Below are positions 1 to 7,907 of a stretch of 56,261 bases of DNA, one piece after another. The first letter of the stretch is position 1. Each line of letters begins with the position of its first letter. Location: NCBI GenBank assembly GCA_031282625.1, contig JAITDI010000011.1:1-56261 (forward strand). The letters run 5' to 3'. The notes under the pieces are model-generated. The model ran no database searches. It worked only from the letters and a program-made list of their open reading frames with translations, and was not told where the DNA came from. The position numbers and the translations under genes were made by a program. The stretch is from Candidatus Endomicrobiellum meruensis. GTDB taxonomy: Bacteria > Elusimicrobiota > Endomicrobiia > Endomicrobiales > Endomicrobiaceae.

Positions 1-1653
1 TATGGGTGTGCAAGTCAGACGGGAAAAGGATTTGAAGAACTTATCAATACAATCAATAGTGAAAACATCAAAAGAAAAGTAAAAAAAGTAGTTATAACAG
101 ACACATCTTACTTATATAGGCATGACATTCCTGAATTTTCTAAATATTCTGATATAAATATTCCTACAGAATGGTATTTGAAAAATAAAGAAGCAATTGA
201 AAAGTTAGAAGTAGAAAAAGAAGTTAAGTCTTGGGCAGTAGGACTAAATACGAAAGAATTTAAGAAATGGCATGATAAGATAAGAAAAGATTTTGCAGGC
301 GATGAAAGAGGCGAAGGGATAGTATTAGAGTTTAGAGATAAAGTAATGCAGGCATCTTCTGTAGCGGCTTATAAAAATAACGTTGATATTAAGGGCTGCA
401 TAGACTTTATGTTAGAAGAAACAGCTTACACGTGCGCTTTTTTAGATGGATCGGCTCTGCTGTATCCTTCAAATGTTGCGTCTCCAATAGAAAACACAAT
501 TAAAAGGTACAAATGTAGTACAAAACACATAGATTATAAAATTTCTAAACAATCCCAGAGAAATTCGTGTAACAGTAATATTAATATGGAGGCTGTTGAT
601 AAAGAGATTGTATCTTTTATGAAGAACGATGCTAAAAATGTAAATTTTTTTGTTATAGATAAACATGGCAATCATATTTATAAGAATTATGCTTTAAATA
701 GAATTGTTGGCAATGTAAATGCTAAACAGTTAAATCCGAAAACTTGGCAGATCAGTTGTGAAGTTATGAGAACTGGCAAGCAAATTATTACGGAAGAGGA
801 ATCTTTGGAAGGAAATTATTACTTAACTGTTAAGTCTCCATTACTAGTAGATAAAAAAGCAGAAGGGATAATAGGGTTATCAGTAGACATAACAGACAGA
901 AAAAAGAAAGAAGAAGCAGAAAAGAGAGAAATAATAGAATTAGTAAACATATTAAAGACTAAAGAAGAGTTATATAAGGTAGCCAAGTATGTAACCCACG
1001 ATTTAGCGCAGCCCGTAACAGTATTAAAAGGATTTTTAGAATTAAATAAAAGTTTATCTGGCGAGGAAAAGAGAATATTTAAGGAAGTAGCGCGAAGCAT
1101 AGAAAATATAGCAGATAGATTGTTAATTAAGTATAGAGGAGTTAAAGATACAAAAGAAATGTCTTATATATCTATAAATTGGTGTTTAGATAAAATAATT
1201 AATCAAAAAGAGAGCATTACAGGACAAAGAGAAATAAGATTTAAAACATCATTTAATTGTAAAGAACAAGTATTTATAAAAGGGAATTTTATTGATTTTA
1301 ACAGAATGATATTAAATTTACTAAATAATGCAGAGGAAGCAATAGAGGGAGAAGGAGAGATAAAGGTTGAAGTTAGGGTAGATGAAGAGTATGTAGAGAT
1401 AAGGGTGAAGGATAACGGAAAAGGAATGAGTAAAGAGATAGCAGAGAAGATAGAAAGATGGGAAAAAGTAGGGACAATGAAGAAAGAAGGAAATGGGGTA
1501 GGGACACAGCAGATAAATAGTGCAATAAGAGAAATGAAAGGGAAGATAAAGGTAGAGTCAAAAGAGGGAGAAGGGACAGAGATAATAGTAACATTCCCAA
1601 AAGCAGAGAAACCAAGATGGTATAAAGACAAGATAGAGATAAAGAAGGGATAA
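1..1653 (+). CDS. Cyclodipeptide synthase-like / PAS / histidine kinase fusion (5' partial)
   Basis: The frame is open from base 1, so the true start lies left of the window; the TTG at 178 is only an internal codon. About the first 165 codons align by hand with tRNA-dependent cyclodipeptide synthases, which join two aminoacyl groups taken from aminoacyl-tRNAs. The candidate nucleophile Ser is at 13-15, with an aromatic residue six further on as in AlbC. A conserved strand ending in Asp-Thr lies near 97-102, and the AlbC Glu182 equivalent is Glu at 418-420. Tyr-Pro at 463-468 marks the XYP subfamily. The AlbC Tyr178 position appears to be Phe (406-408). A PAS domain (about 600-900) ends in a typical VDITDRKK motif. 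The HisKA phospho-acceptor His is at 997-999 (THDLAQP), the N box near 1315-1340, the G1 box (DNGKGM) from 1411 and the G2 box (GNGVGT) from 1489. No membrane segment is seen. The kinase is certain; the synthase call rests on hand alignment. Confidence 0.78.
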   Translation, partial: YGCASQTGKGFEELINTINSENIKRKVKKVVITDTSYLYRHDIPEFSKYSDINIPTEWYLKNKEAIEKLEVEKEVKSWAVGLNTKEFKKWHDKIRKDFAGDERGEGIVLEFRDKVMQASSVAAYKNNVDIKGCIDFMLEETAYTCAFLDGSALLYPSNVASPIENTIKRYKCSTKHIDYKISKQSQRNSCNSNINMEAVDKEIVSFMKNDAKNVNFFVIDKHGNHIYKNYALNRIVGNVNAKQLNPKTWQISCEVMRTGKQIITEEESLEGNYYLTVKSPLLVDKKAEGIIGLSVDITDRKKKEEAEKREIIELVNILKTKEELYKVAKYVTHDLAQPVTVLKGFLELNKSLSGEEKRIFKEVARSIENIADRLLIKYRGVKDTKEMSYISINWCLDKIINQKESITGQREIRFKTSFNCKEQVFIKGNFIDFNRMILNLLNNAEEAIEGEGEIKVEVRVDEEYVEIRVKDNGKGMSKEIAEKIERWEKVGTMKKEGNGVGTQQINSAIREMKGKIKVESKEGEGTEIIVTFPKAEKPRWYKDKIEIKKG

Positions 1654-2001
1654 GAGATAGTAATATTAGATGATGAGGTGTTAGTGCATGAAGTGTGGAG
1701 AGAGAAGTTGAAGGGATATGAGAAAGAAATAAGAGTAAAATACTTTACGGAAGGTATAGAAGCGTTGAAATATCTAAATACGGTAGAGAAAAAGGAAAAG
1801 GTATTTTTAATAACAGACTATGAATTGAGGAAGCAAGAGATAAGAGGGGTAAATGTAATAGATAAAAGCGGTATGAAAGACAGACATTTATTAGTGACAA
1901 ATATGTACTTGTCAGAGATAAAAGAGTTTAATAATAAGAGTGCGCATCTTAAAATGTTCCCTAAATGTTACTTGGGTGATATTATTTTAAAAATTAATTA
2001 G
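1654..2001 (+). pseudogene. Receiver (REC) domain cut off from the upstream kinase by an in-frame TAA
   Basis: The kinase frame stops at TAA 1651-1653, but the same frame continues without interruption as a receiver domain. The acidic pair Asp-Asp is at 1669-1674, the phospho-acceptor Asp at 1816-1818 (LITDYEL), the conserved Thr at 1897-1899 (LLVTN) and the conserved Lys at 1963-1965 (FPK). All receiver key residues are therefore intact. The first in-frame start codon after the stop is GTG 1678. It lies downstream of the acidic pair and has no Shine-Dalgarno sequence, so independent translation would give a receiver lacking part of its active site. The simplest reading is a hybrid kinase recently split by one nonsense mutation. 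Stop readthrough or a sequencing error are alternatives. Confidence 0.75.
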
Positions 2002-2108
2002 TTATGATAAAAGTTTGCTATATTATGTTATTAACTTGAATTTGTCACTTATTAAAGAGATTTTTATCAGATTTGTAAAAATGCTTGTAAAAGTTTGAAG
2101 AAATGGAA

Positions 2109-2127
2109 TACAAAATACAATTTTGTA
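2109..2127. promoter_or_regulatory. Small inverted repeat in the 2002-2216 intergenic region
   Basis: TACAAAA at 2109-2115 is repeated inverted as TTTTGTA at 2121-2127 around a five-base centre. It sits about 90 bases before the TolC-like gene, in a very AT-rich gap of 215 bases with no other gene. A loose TTGTAA (2085) / TACAAA (2109) promoter-like pair with an 18-base spacer overlaps it. It could be an operator for the efflux genes, but in DNA this AT-rich such palindromes arise by chance. Confidence 0.25.
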
Positions 2128-2216
2128 GAATCTAACTCAAATGAGAACTTATAAAAATATATAAATAAAAAAGTGAATTATTTTAACTTTTAAAAAATTA
2201 AAAGAAGGTTTTGAGT

Positions 2217-3686
2217 ATGAGGCGGTTTAGTTTATTGTTTTCTTTTATGTTGTGTTTTATTTCAGTTTTTGCTTATGGAGAAATGTTAACAATTGACGAC
2301 TATCTGTATAGGGTTGTTAAAAATAACAGCGACTTAAAATCAATTTTGGCAAGTATTAATGCGGTAAAAGGCAAACTTGCAGAGATAGAAAGAGTATATG
2401 CATATACTCTTAGCGCACAGGCAAGTTATAGCGATGATAAAAGCGGAAGACCTTATAGCCAACTTAATGAAGTATCAAATTGGAATTATAGCACATCCGT
2501 GAATAAACAATTTGTAACAGGAACACAATTTTCTTTAGGAATTAACGGTAGCTATGGAACTTATGATTATGTTCCTGAGTCGTTTGGTAAGGGTGATCCT
2601 CACTATAACGTGAGCGATATTTCTCCTTTTGTCAGATTGCAGCAGTCTTTGTGGAAAGATATAAACGGCGGTTCTACAAAAGCAGGCATTTACAAACAGA
2701 AAGCAAACGCAAAATCAGCCTTGTATTTATTGGAATATAAAAAACAAAAACTTTTATTAGATGCAAGGACAGCTTATTGGAACTTGTCCTATACAAGAAC
2801 TGTAATAGATTTTAGAAAAGTATCATTTGATAGGAAAAAAAAGCTTTTAGACTGGAATCAACGAAGATACGAAATGGATTTGGCTGAGAGATCCGATTTG
2901 CTTCAGTCTCAGGCAGCGGTAAAATCTGGCGAATTGAATTTAAAACTTGCTTATGAAGACGAGAATAGAGCCAATAGAGCGTTTAACCAATTCTTAAATA
3001 TTAAAGACGACAAATTAAGATATGACGTTGAGAAGTTTGAAGATAAGGGGAATTCTTTTAAAATTGATAGGACACTTACAAAGAAAGGTGCAAGAGCTGA
3101 TGTTCTTGCTGCTTTGGAAGACGTAAATACCGCTTTATACGATCAAGCAGTTTCTCAAAAAAGCAGAAGTGCTGATTTAGTTTTAGAAGGGAAATATTCA
3201 CTTAATGGTGTTGAACAATCTTCAGGAGAATCTTTTGATCATTTAAAAAACGGTGATAGACCGTCTTATTCCTTAAGTTTGAAATATACTCTTCCCTTAG
3301 ACTTTAAACTTAGAAAAGCTATAGATAAAGGTTATGAAGCTGCAAAAGTTTCTGCCCAGACAACGGCTGAAAGTGCAGTTGTAAAAGAAAACAACGATTG
3401 GATTCAGTTGCTTGATAATTGGGACAATGCAAGAATAAGGATGGAACTTGCTGTTGAAGTTGAAAAAATACAAAAGCAGCGTTACGAAGAAGATAGAAAT
3501 CTTTTAAAAAGAGGAAGAACTACCACATATATGGTTTTGCAAAGCGAAGACGATTTGGATGCCGCAACTCTTAATGTTTTTAAAAGTATATTAGAGCTTA
3601 TTCAAATAAATGAACAAGCAAAGGCTTTTTATAGCGGTGTTGGTGAAGTTCTCCAAATTTTGAAAGAAAGGATACAAGGTATATAG
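2217..3686 (+). CDS. TolC-family outer membrane channel protein
   Basis: This protein of about 489 residues has an N-terminal signal peptide (Arg-Arg, hydrophobic core, cleavage near Ala-Tyr-Gly) and two long helical repeats typical of outer membrane efflux proteins (OEP/TolC). Trimers of this family form a tunnel from the outer membrane to an inner membrane pump. ATG 2217 is preferred over TTG 2211 because AGAAGG at 2203-2208 is eight bases before the ATG but only two before the TTG. One base separates its stop from the RND pump gene, so the two are an operon. No membrane-fusion protein lies beside it, so that partner must be encoded elsewhere or left of the window. The substrate is unknown. 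Confidence 0.9.
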   Translation: MRRFSLLFSFMLCFISVFAYGEMLTIDDYLYRVVKNNSDLKSILASINAVKGKLAEIERVYAYTLSAQASYSDDKSGRPYSQLNEVSNWNYSTSVNKQFVTGTQFSLGINGSYGTYDYVPESFGKGDPHYNVSDISPFVRLQQSLWKDINGGSTKAGIYKQKANAKSALYLLEYKKQKLLLDARTAYWNLSYTRTVIDFRKVSFDRKKKLLDWNQRRYEMDLAERSDLLQSQAAVKSGELNLKLAYEDENRANRAFNQFLNIKDDKLRYDVEKFEDKGNSFKIDRTLTKKGARADVLAALEDVNTALYDQAVSQKSRSADLVLEGKYSLNGVEQSSGESFDHLKNGDRPSYSLSLKYTLPLDFKLRKAIDKGYEAAKVSAQTTAESAVVKENNDWIQLLDNWDNARIRMELAVEVEKIQKQRYEEDRNLLKRGRTTTYMVLQSEDDLDAATLNVFKSILELIQINEQAKAFYSGVGEVLQILKERIQGI

Positions 3687-3687
3687 T

Positions 3688-6600
3688 ATGAATTTGGCAA
3701 GATTATCAATTAAACGTCCAACTTTTATTTTCGCTTTACTTATGACGCTTATTATTTTAGGTCTTGTTTCTTTGAACAAGCTAAGCGTAAGAATGTTTCC
3801 TGACGTTGAATTTCCCTATGTGGTTATAGCTACAACTTATAAAGGAGCCGGCGTAGCCGAAATTGAGCAGCTTGTTACAAAGCCTGTTGAAGACGCTTTA
3901 AGCGGAGTATCGGGGCTTAAACATTCTTACTCAACAAACCAAGATAACGTTTCAATAGTTTTCGGAGAGTTTGAACTTACAAAAGATCCCGATGTTGCGG
4001 CTCAAGAAGTAAGAGATAAAATAGGGCAAATAAGGAATGCCTTGCCTGAAGATATAGACGAGCCGTTGATAATAAAAGCCGATATGAATTCAATGCCTAT
4101 AGTAATGTTGAATTTAAAATCCGAAACCATGAGTCCGAAAGAATTATATGATTTTGCAGATGACATAGTTTCAAAAGATTTAGCGCAAGTTTCTGGTGTT
4201 TCTCAGGTAAATATAATAGATGGCTCCAAAAGAGAAATCCACATAAACGCTGACAGGAAAAAACTTAAAGAGTATGAGTTGACTCTTACCACTTTGGCTA
4301 GTAGAATTAAGTCTAACTCTTTAAATATTCCTGCAGGAAAAGTAAACAGAGGTAGCCAAGAAATATCTTTTAGGACTATGGGCGAGTTTAAATCTGTAAA
4401 GCAAATAAATGATGTAGTAGTAAACTTCATGGGCAACGATAGACCTGTTGTCGTTAAAGACATTGCAAAAGTTGAAGACGGCGTTGTTGCGGAAGTTTCA
4501 AGAGCAAGGCTTGATACCAAAGAAAACGGCGAAATAACATATCAGCCCTCTCTATTGCTTGCGGTTTACAGACAGGCTAAAGGAAACGATGTATCTGTTT
4601 CTGACGGAATAATAAAAGAAATGGCTCAAGCCAACGAAAGATATAAAAAGTATAACGGTAGCCCTAAACTTACGCTTATTTCAGATCAAGCGCGCGGCGT
4701 AAGAATGAATATTAATGACGTAAGATCTACAATAATAGAAGGCATTTTCCTTGCGATAGTTGTGGTTTATTTCTTTTTGGGAAGCTGGCGCTCCACTCTT
4801 ATAACGGCTTTAGCTTTCCCCAATAGCTTGATAGGTTCTTTTGTATTTATGTACGTTTTTGGTTTTAGTTTGAATGTGCTTTCTTTGATGTCCTTATCTC
4901 TCGCAGTAGGTTTATTGATTGACGACGCCATCGTTGTGCGCGAAAATATTTTCAGGCACTATGAAGAAGGCTCAAATCCTGTAAAATCGGCAATTGACGG
5001 CACTAATGAAGTTACTTTAGCTGTTATAGCCACAACAAGTACGGTTATAGCGGTATTTTTGCCAGTTGCTTTTTTAAGCGGAATAATGGGAAGGTTTTTT
5101 AAAGAATTTGGATTAACTGTAGTGTTTGCGATGATTATTTCTGTTATAGACGCTTTGACAATAGCTCCTATGCTTTCCGCTTATATTATCCAAGAACACG
5201 GCGCGACTAAAACATCAAAAAAATCAAAATTAGGAAAAGTTAGAGCAATAATTGTAAAAATTTTTAGGCGTTTGACTGTGGATTGGTTTAATACGGTTTT
5301 TTCGTTTTGCGAGACCCTATATAAAGCTCTTATAACGTTTATAGTTAAGAAGAATATTCTAAGCATTCCTTTTAATTTGGCAGGTAAACAAAGGCATTTT
5401 ATGGTCAGTTGGAAATTTGCGACATTAGCTATATCTTTCTTAATTTTCATTTCTACAATAGGAGTAGCTAAAAAGTTTTTAAAAACAACTTTTATGCCCG
5501 CTTCTGAATGGGGCGAATTTAATATAAACCTTACAGCCCAGCCCGGAACTTCTCTAGATCAAATGGATAGGTATGCCAAAGAGATAGAAGCTATAATTAT
5601 GAACGATCCTAACATTGAACTTGTCTCTTCAACTGTGGGTTCTGGCGATATGTTTTCTAATCTTTCAAATGAGGCAAGTATTTATGTCAAAATGATTCCT
5701 AACAATTCTAAAGGTGGACTTATTACAAAGTTGTTTAGTAAAAAAGAAAAGGATGAAAGCACGACTAAAAGAACTTTTACCACCTCGGAAATGAAAGATT
5801 ATTTTAGAAAAATTTTAGATAATAAGTACGGCAACAAATTAGAAATTTCAATAGTAAGGCAGTCTTTAGGTGGAGGAAATAATAGTGAGTTTGTTGTAGA
5901 GCTTAGAGGTGCAGATATTGATGTATTATATGATGCTGCGCAAGAACTTATAAATAGGTATAAAAATATACCGAAATTTGTTGATATACATTCCAATTAT
6001 AAGCTTGGAAAACCTGAAATCCGCATTGAGATGGATGCTAAGAAAATGGAACATTATGGTGTAAGTTCCGTAATTGTCGGAAACGAAGTAAGAGCTATGA
6101 TTGACGGCGCTTTAGCCGGGAAATTTAGAGAGCACGGGCTTGAGTACGATATAAGAGTTCAATACGAAGATAGCGAAAAAGATATTGCCAAGACTTTTGA
6201 CTCTATATATGTAAATAATGTTAATAATAAACTTATAAGGCTTAAAAATGTAGCTTATGCAAAAGTTGCGGAAGGTCCAACGCAAATATTTAGAAAAGAT
6301 AGAACTCGTTACGTTACTGTTGAGGGAAATGTTGCTTCAGGCGGAGCTATAGGCGAAATACAAAAAGACGCGGTAAGAATATTTGACGAATTTAAGTCCG
6401 AGCCTCAAAATTTTGATAAGTATAAAAACATAATTTTGAATTTGTCGGGTAATGCCGAAGATATGAAAGATATGTTTATGAGCATACTAATAGCCGGCGC
6501 TTTGTCAATAATATTTATATTTATGGTTCTTGCAAGTTTGTACGAGTCTGTTATAACGCCTTTTACAATTATGACGGCGCTTCCTCTTGCAATTATTGGC

Positions 6601-7047
6601 GGAATTATAGCTTTATTAATGTCCAAGCAACCTATAGATATGTTTACAATGATAGGCATGATAATGTTGCTTGGTATCGTGGCAAAGAACTCTATTCTTT
6701 TGGTTGACTATGCTCAACAGCAAATGAGAGCTGGATTGGATATAGACGATTCAATAATAAAAGCTGGGATCATAAGGCTTCGCCCGATACTCATGACTTC
6801 TTTTGCTTTAATTGCGGGCATGCTCCCCACAGCTTTGGGGTTTAGCGAAGTGGGACATTTTAGAAGAGGTATGGGCATCGTTGTTATTGGTGGAGTAGTA
6901 AGCTCTACAATACTTACGCTGATAGTAATCCCGTCAATCTTTGAGTATATGGATAAAATTAGACGTTTCTTGCGTAAAATTACGGGGAGACCCGATAAGA
7001 GAATGGTGGACTATAGTGACACGCAGTTGAAAGGAAAATATTTATAA
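3688..7047 (+). CDS. RND-family (AcrB/HAE1-like) efflux transporter
   Basis: The protein of 1119 residues has the RND plan: a first membrane helix at residues 12-30, a large periplasmic loop, a helix bundle near 340-500, a second loop and a C-terminal bundle near 920-1100. The proton-relay pair Asp412-Asp413 (GLLIDDAIVV) and Lys1000 (VAKNSILL) match AcrB Asp407/Asp408 and Lys940. It uses proton-motive force to export drugs, lipids or other amphiphiles through TolC. A cytosolic linker rich in Lys lies near residues 508-560, longer than usual, and a second Lys-rich insertion lies around residues 680-695. It is read one base after the TolC-like gene. The substrate cannot be told from sequence. 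Confidence 0.93.
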   Translation: MNLARLSIKRPTFIFALLMTLIILGLVSLNKLSVRMFPDVEFPYVVIATTYKGAGVAEIEQLVTKPVEDALSGVSGLKHSYSTNQDNVSIVFGEFELTKDPDVAAQEVRDKIGQIRNALPEDIDEPLIIKADMNSMPIVMLNLKSETMSPKELYDFADDIVSKDLAQVSGVSQVNIIDGSKREIHINADRKKLKEYELTLTTLASRIKSNSLNIPAGKVNRGSQEISFRTMGEFKSVKQINDVVVNFMGNDRPVVVKDIAKVEDGVVAEVSRARLDTKENGEITYQPSLLLAVYRQAKGNDVSVSDGIIKEMAQANERYKKYNGSPKLTLISDQARGVRMNINDVRSTIIEGIFLAIVVVYFFLGSWRSTLITALAFPNSLIGSFVFMYVFGFSLNVLSLMSLSLAVGLLIDDAIVVRENIFRHYEEGSNPVKSAIDGTNEVTLAVIATTSTVIAVFLPVAFLSGIMGRFFKEFGLTVVFAMIISVIDALTIAPMLSAYIIQEHGATKTSKKSKLGKVRAIIVKIFRRLTVDWFNTVFSFCETLYKALITFIVKKNILSIPFNLAGKQRHFMVSWKFATLAISFLIFISTIGVAKKFLKTTFMPASEWGEFNINLTAQPGTSLDQMDRYAKEIEAIIMNDPNIELVSSTVGSGDMFSNLSNEASIYVKMIPNNSKGGLITKLFSKKEKDESTTKRTFTTSEMKDYFRKILDNKYGNKLEISIVRQSLGGGNNSEFVVELRGADIDVLYDAAQELINRYKNIPKFVDIHSNYKLGKPEIRIEMDAKKMEHYGVSSVIVGNEVRAMIDGALAGKFREHGLEYDIRVQYEDSEKDIAKTFDSIYVNNVNNKLIRLKNVAYAKVAEGPTQIFRKDRTRYVTVEGNVASGGAIGEIQKDAVRIFDEFKSEPQNFDKYKNIILNLSGNAEDMKDMFMSILIAGALSIIFIFMVLASLYESVITPFTIMTALPLAIIGGIIALLMSKQPIDMFTMIGMIMLLGIVAKNSILLVDYAQQQMRAGLDIDDSIIKAGIIRLRPILMTSFALIAGMLPTALGFSEVGHFRRGMGIVVIGGVVSSTILTLIVIPSIFEYMDKIRRFLRKITGRPDKRMVDYSDTQLKGKYL

Positions 7048-7064
7048 CTGCGGTAAAATTGTTT

Positions 7065-7093
7065 TTGACTTTTGCAAATTAGTAATATACAAT
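7065..7093 (+). promoter_or_regulatory. Sigma70-like promoter upstream of the small membrane protein gene
   Basis: TTGACT at 7065-7070 and TACAAT at 7088-7093 are 17 bases apart. The same string AATATACAATAC covers the -10 of the malic enzyme promoter at 24185-24196. The site starts just after the RND pump stop and would give a leader of about 130 bases before GTG 7229. No gene is visible in 7048-7228 apart from this. Confidence 0.5.
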
Positions 7094-7228
7094 ACAGGTT
7101 AGTTTTTTTCTTGTCACTGTTGTATTTCCTTTTACTGTCCCGACCGATTTTTTTGACTGTCCGAATACGTTATTTCTTTTTGTTGATGTTCCAAGCCACG
7201 CTTTCATAATAAGCTTTAAGGAGCTGGG

Positions 7229-7831
7229 GTGAGCGTCAAAAGGAATTTGTTCAACTTTGGGGAATTTAAAGAATTTTCTTACGTCAAAAAGAAAATATGT
7301 GCATTTTTTGTTCTTTTTTGTATAAGCATAAACGGCTTTTCTTTAAGTGCCATTAACATCGGCAAAGGTAGTTTTATTTTTGTTATCGGTATAGCGGGTC
7401 ATAATGTTGTCTCAAATCTGTTTAAGAGTTGCAACGATTCTATAATAATACTTTCCTGTAAAGTTCTAAAAGACATTCAAAAGCTTTTATTTTCAATTCA
7501 AACCGCAGATATTAACGATCATTCTGGAAGAAAATCAGAAAAAAAGTCAAAAAATACTAAAGAAGATGATAATTCGCTATCAGTAATAAATGTCAATTCT
7601 CTTTCTAATGCAAAGAAAATAATTGCATTTATTTCAGGCAAAGCTTGTTGTGCTTTTATGTCAATTGTAAAGTTGTTTAGGCTATATATGAATTGTAAAA
7701 TAATTCCAAAGTTTTTAACGCATGAAATTATATTGTTGTCGTTTATGATATTCATTTTCGCTCTAAGACGCAGAAAACTTGTGGCGGACGTATATTTACT
7801 TGGGTTGAACAATAAAAATCTCGGCATTTAA
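7229..7831 (+). CDS. Hypothetical membrane-associated protein upstream of the giant gene
   Basis: The GTG start at 7229 is backed by AAGGAG at 7218-7223 with a five-base spacer. The 200-residue product has a hydrophobic stretch at about residues 22-58 (signal peptide or one to two membrane helices), a Lys/Ser/Asp-rich polar middle around 97-125, and a C-terminal hydrophobic helix near 168-180 followed by Arg-Arg-Arg-Lys. This tail looks like a C-terminal sorting or anchor segment (hydrophobic helix then basic residues), but the family is not recognised. It has its own promoter and its own terminator, so it is transcribed separately from the giant gene that follows. It may be a membrane partner of that protein; only position suggests so. 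Confidence 0.6.
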   Translation: MSVKRNLFNFGEFKEFSYVKKKICAFFVLFCISINGFSLSAINIGKGSFIFVIGIAGHNVVSNLFKSCNDSIIILSCKVLKDIQKLLFSIQTADINDHSGRKSEKKSKNTKEDDNSLSVINVNSLSNAKKIIAFISGKACCAFMSIVKLFRLYMNCKIIPKFLTHEIILLSFMIFIFALRRRKLVADVYLLGLNNKNLGI

Positions 7832-7848
7832 GCTATGCCGAGTTTTTT
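7820..7848 (+). terminator. Rho-independent terminator
   Basis: CTCGGCAT (7820-7827) pairs perfectly with ATGCCGAG (7835-7842) around a seven-base loop and is followed by six T at 7843-7848. The stop codon of the preceding gene (7829-7831) lies in the loop. It separates that gene from the giant gene starting at 7908. Confidence 0.9.
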
Positions 7849-7907
7849 GTTTTTTACAAATGGAATCTAAATATTAAAAATAGAAAAAGGCTAATGGGGG
7901 ATTTTTC

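Noticed and set aside
178..180. TTG as the start of the kinase gene
   Set aside because: The frame is open to base 1 and the upstream codons carry cyclodipeptide-synthase features, so the gene starts outside the window.
1203..1631. 142-codon minus-strand open frame (Ser/Leu/Phe-rich)
   Set aside because: It is the shadow of the purine-rich kinase coding strand. It has no ribosome site, and the composition is what the complement of AGA/GAA/GGA codons gives.
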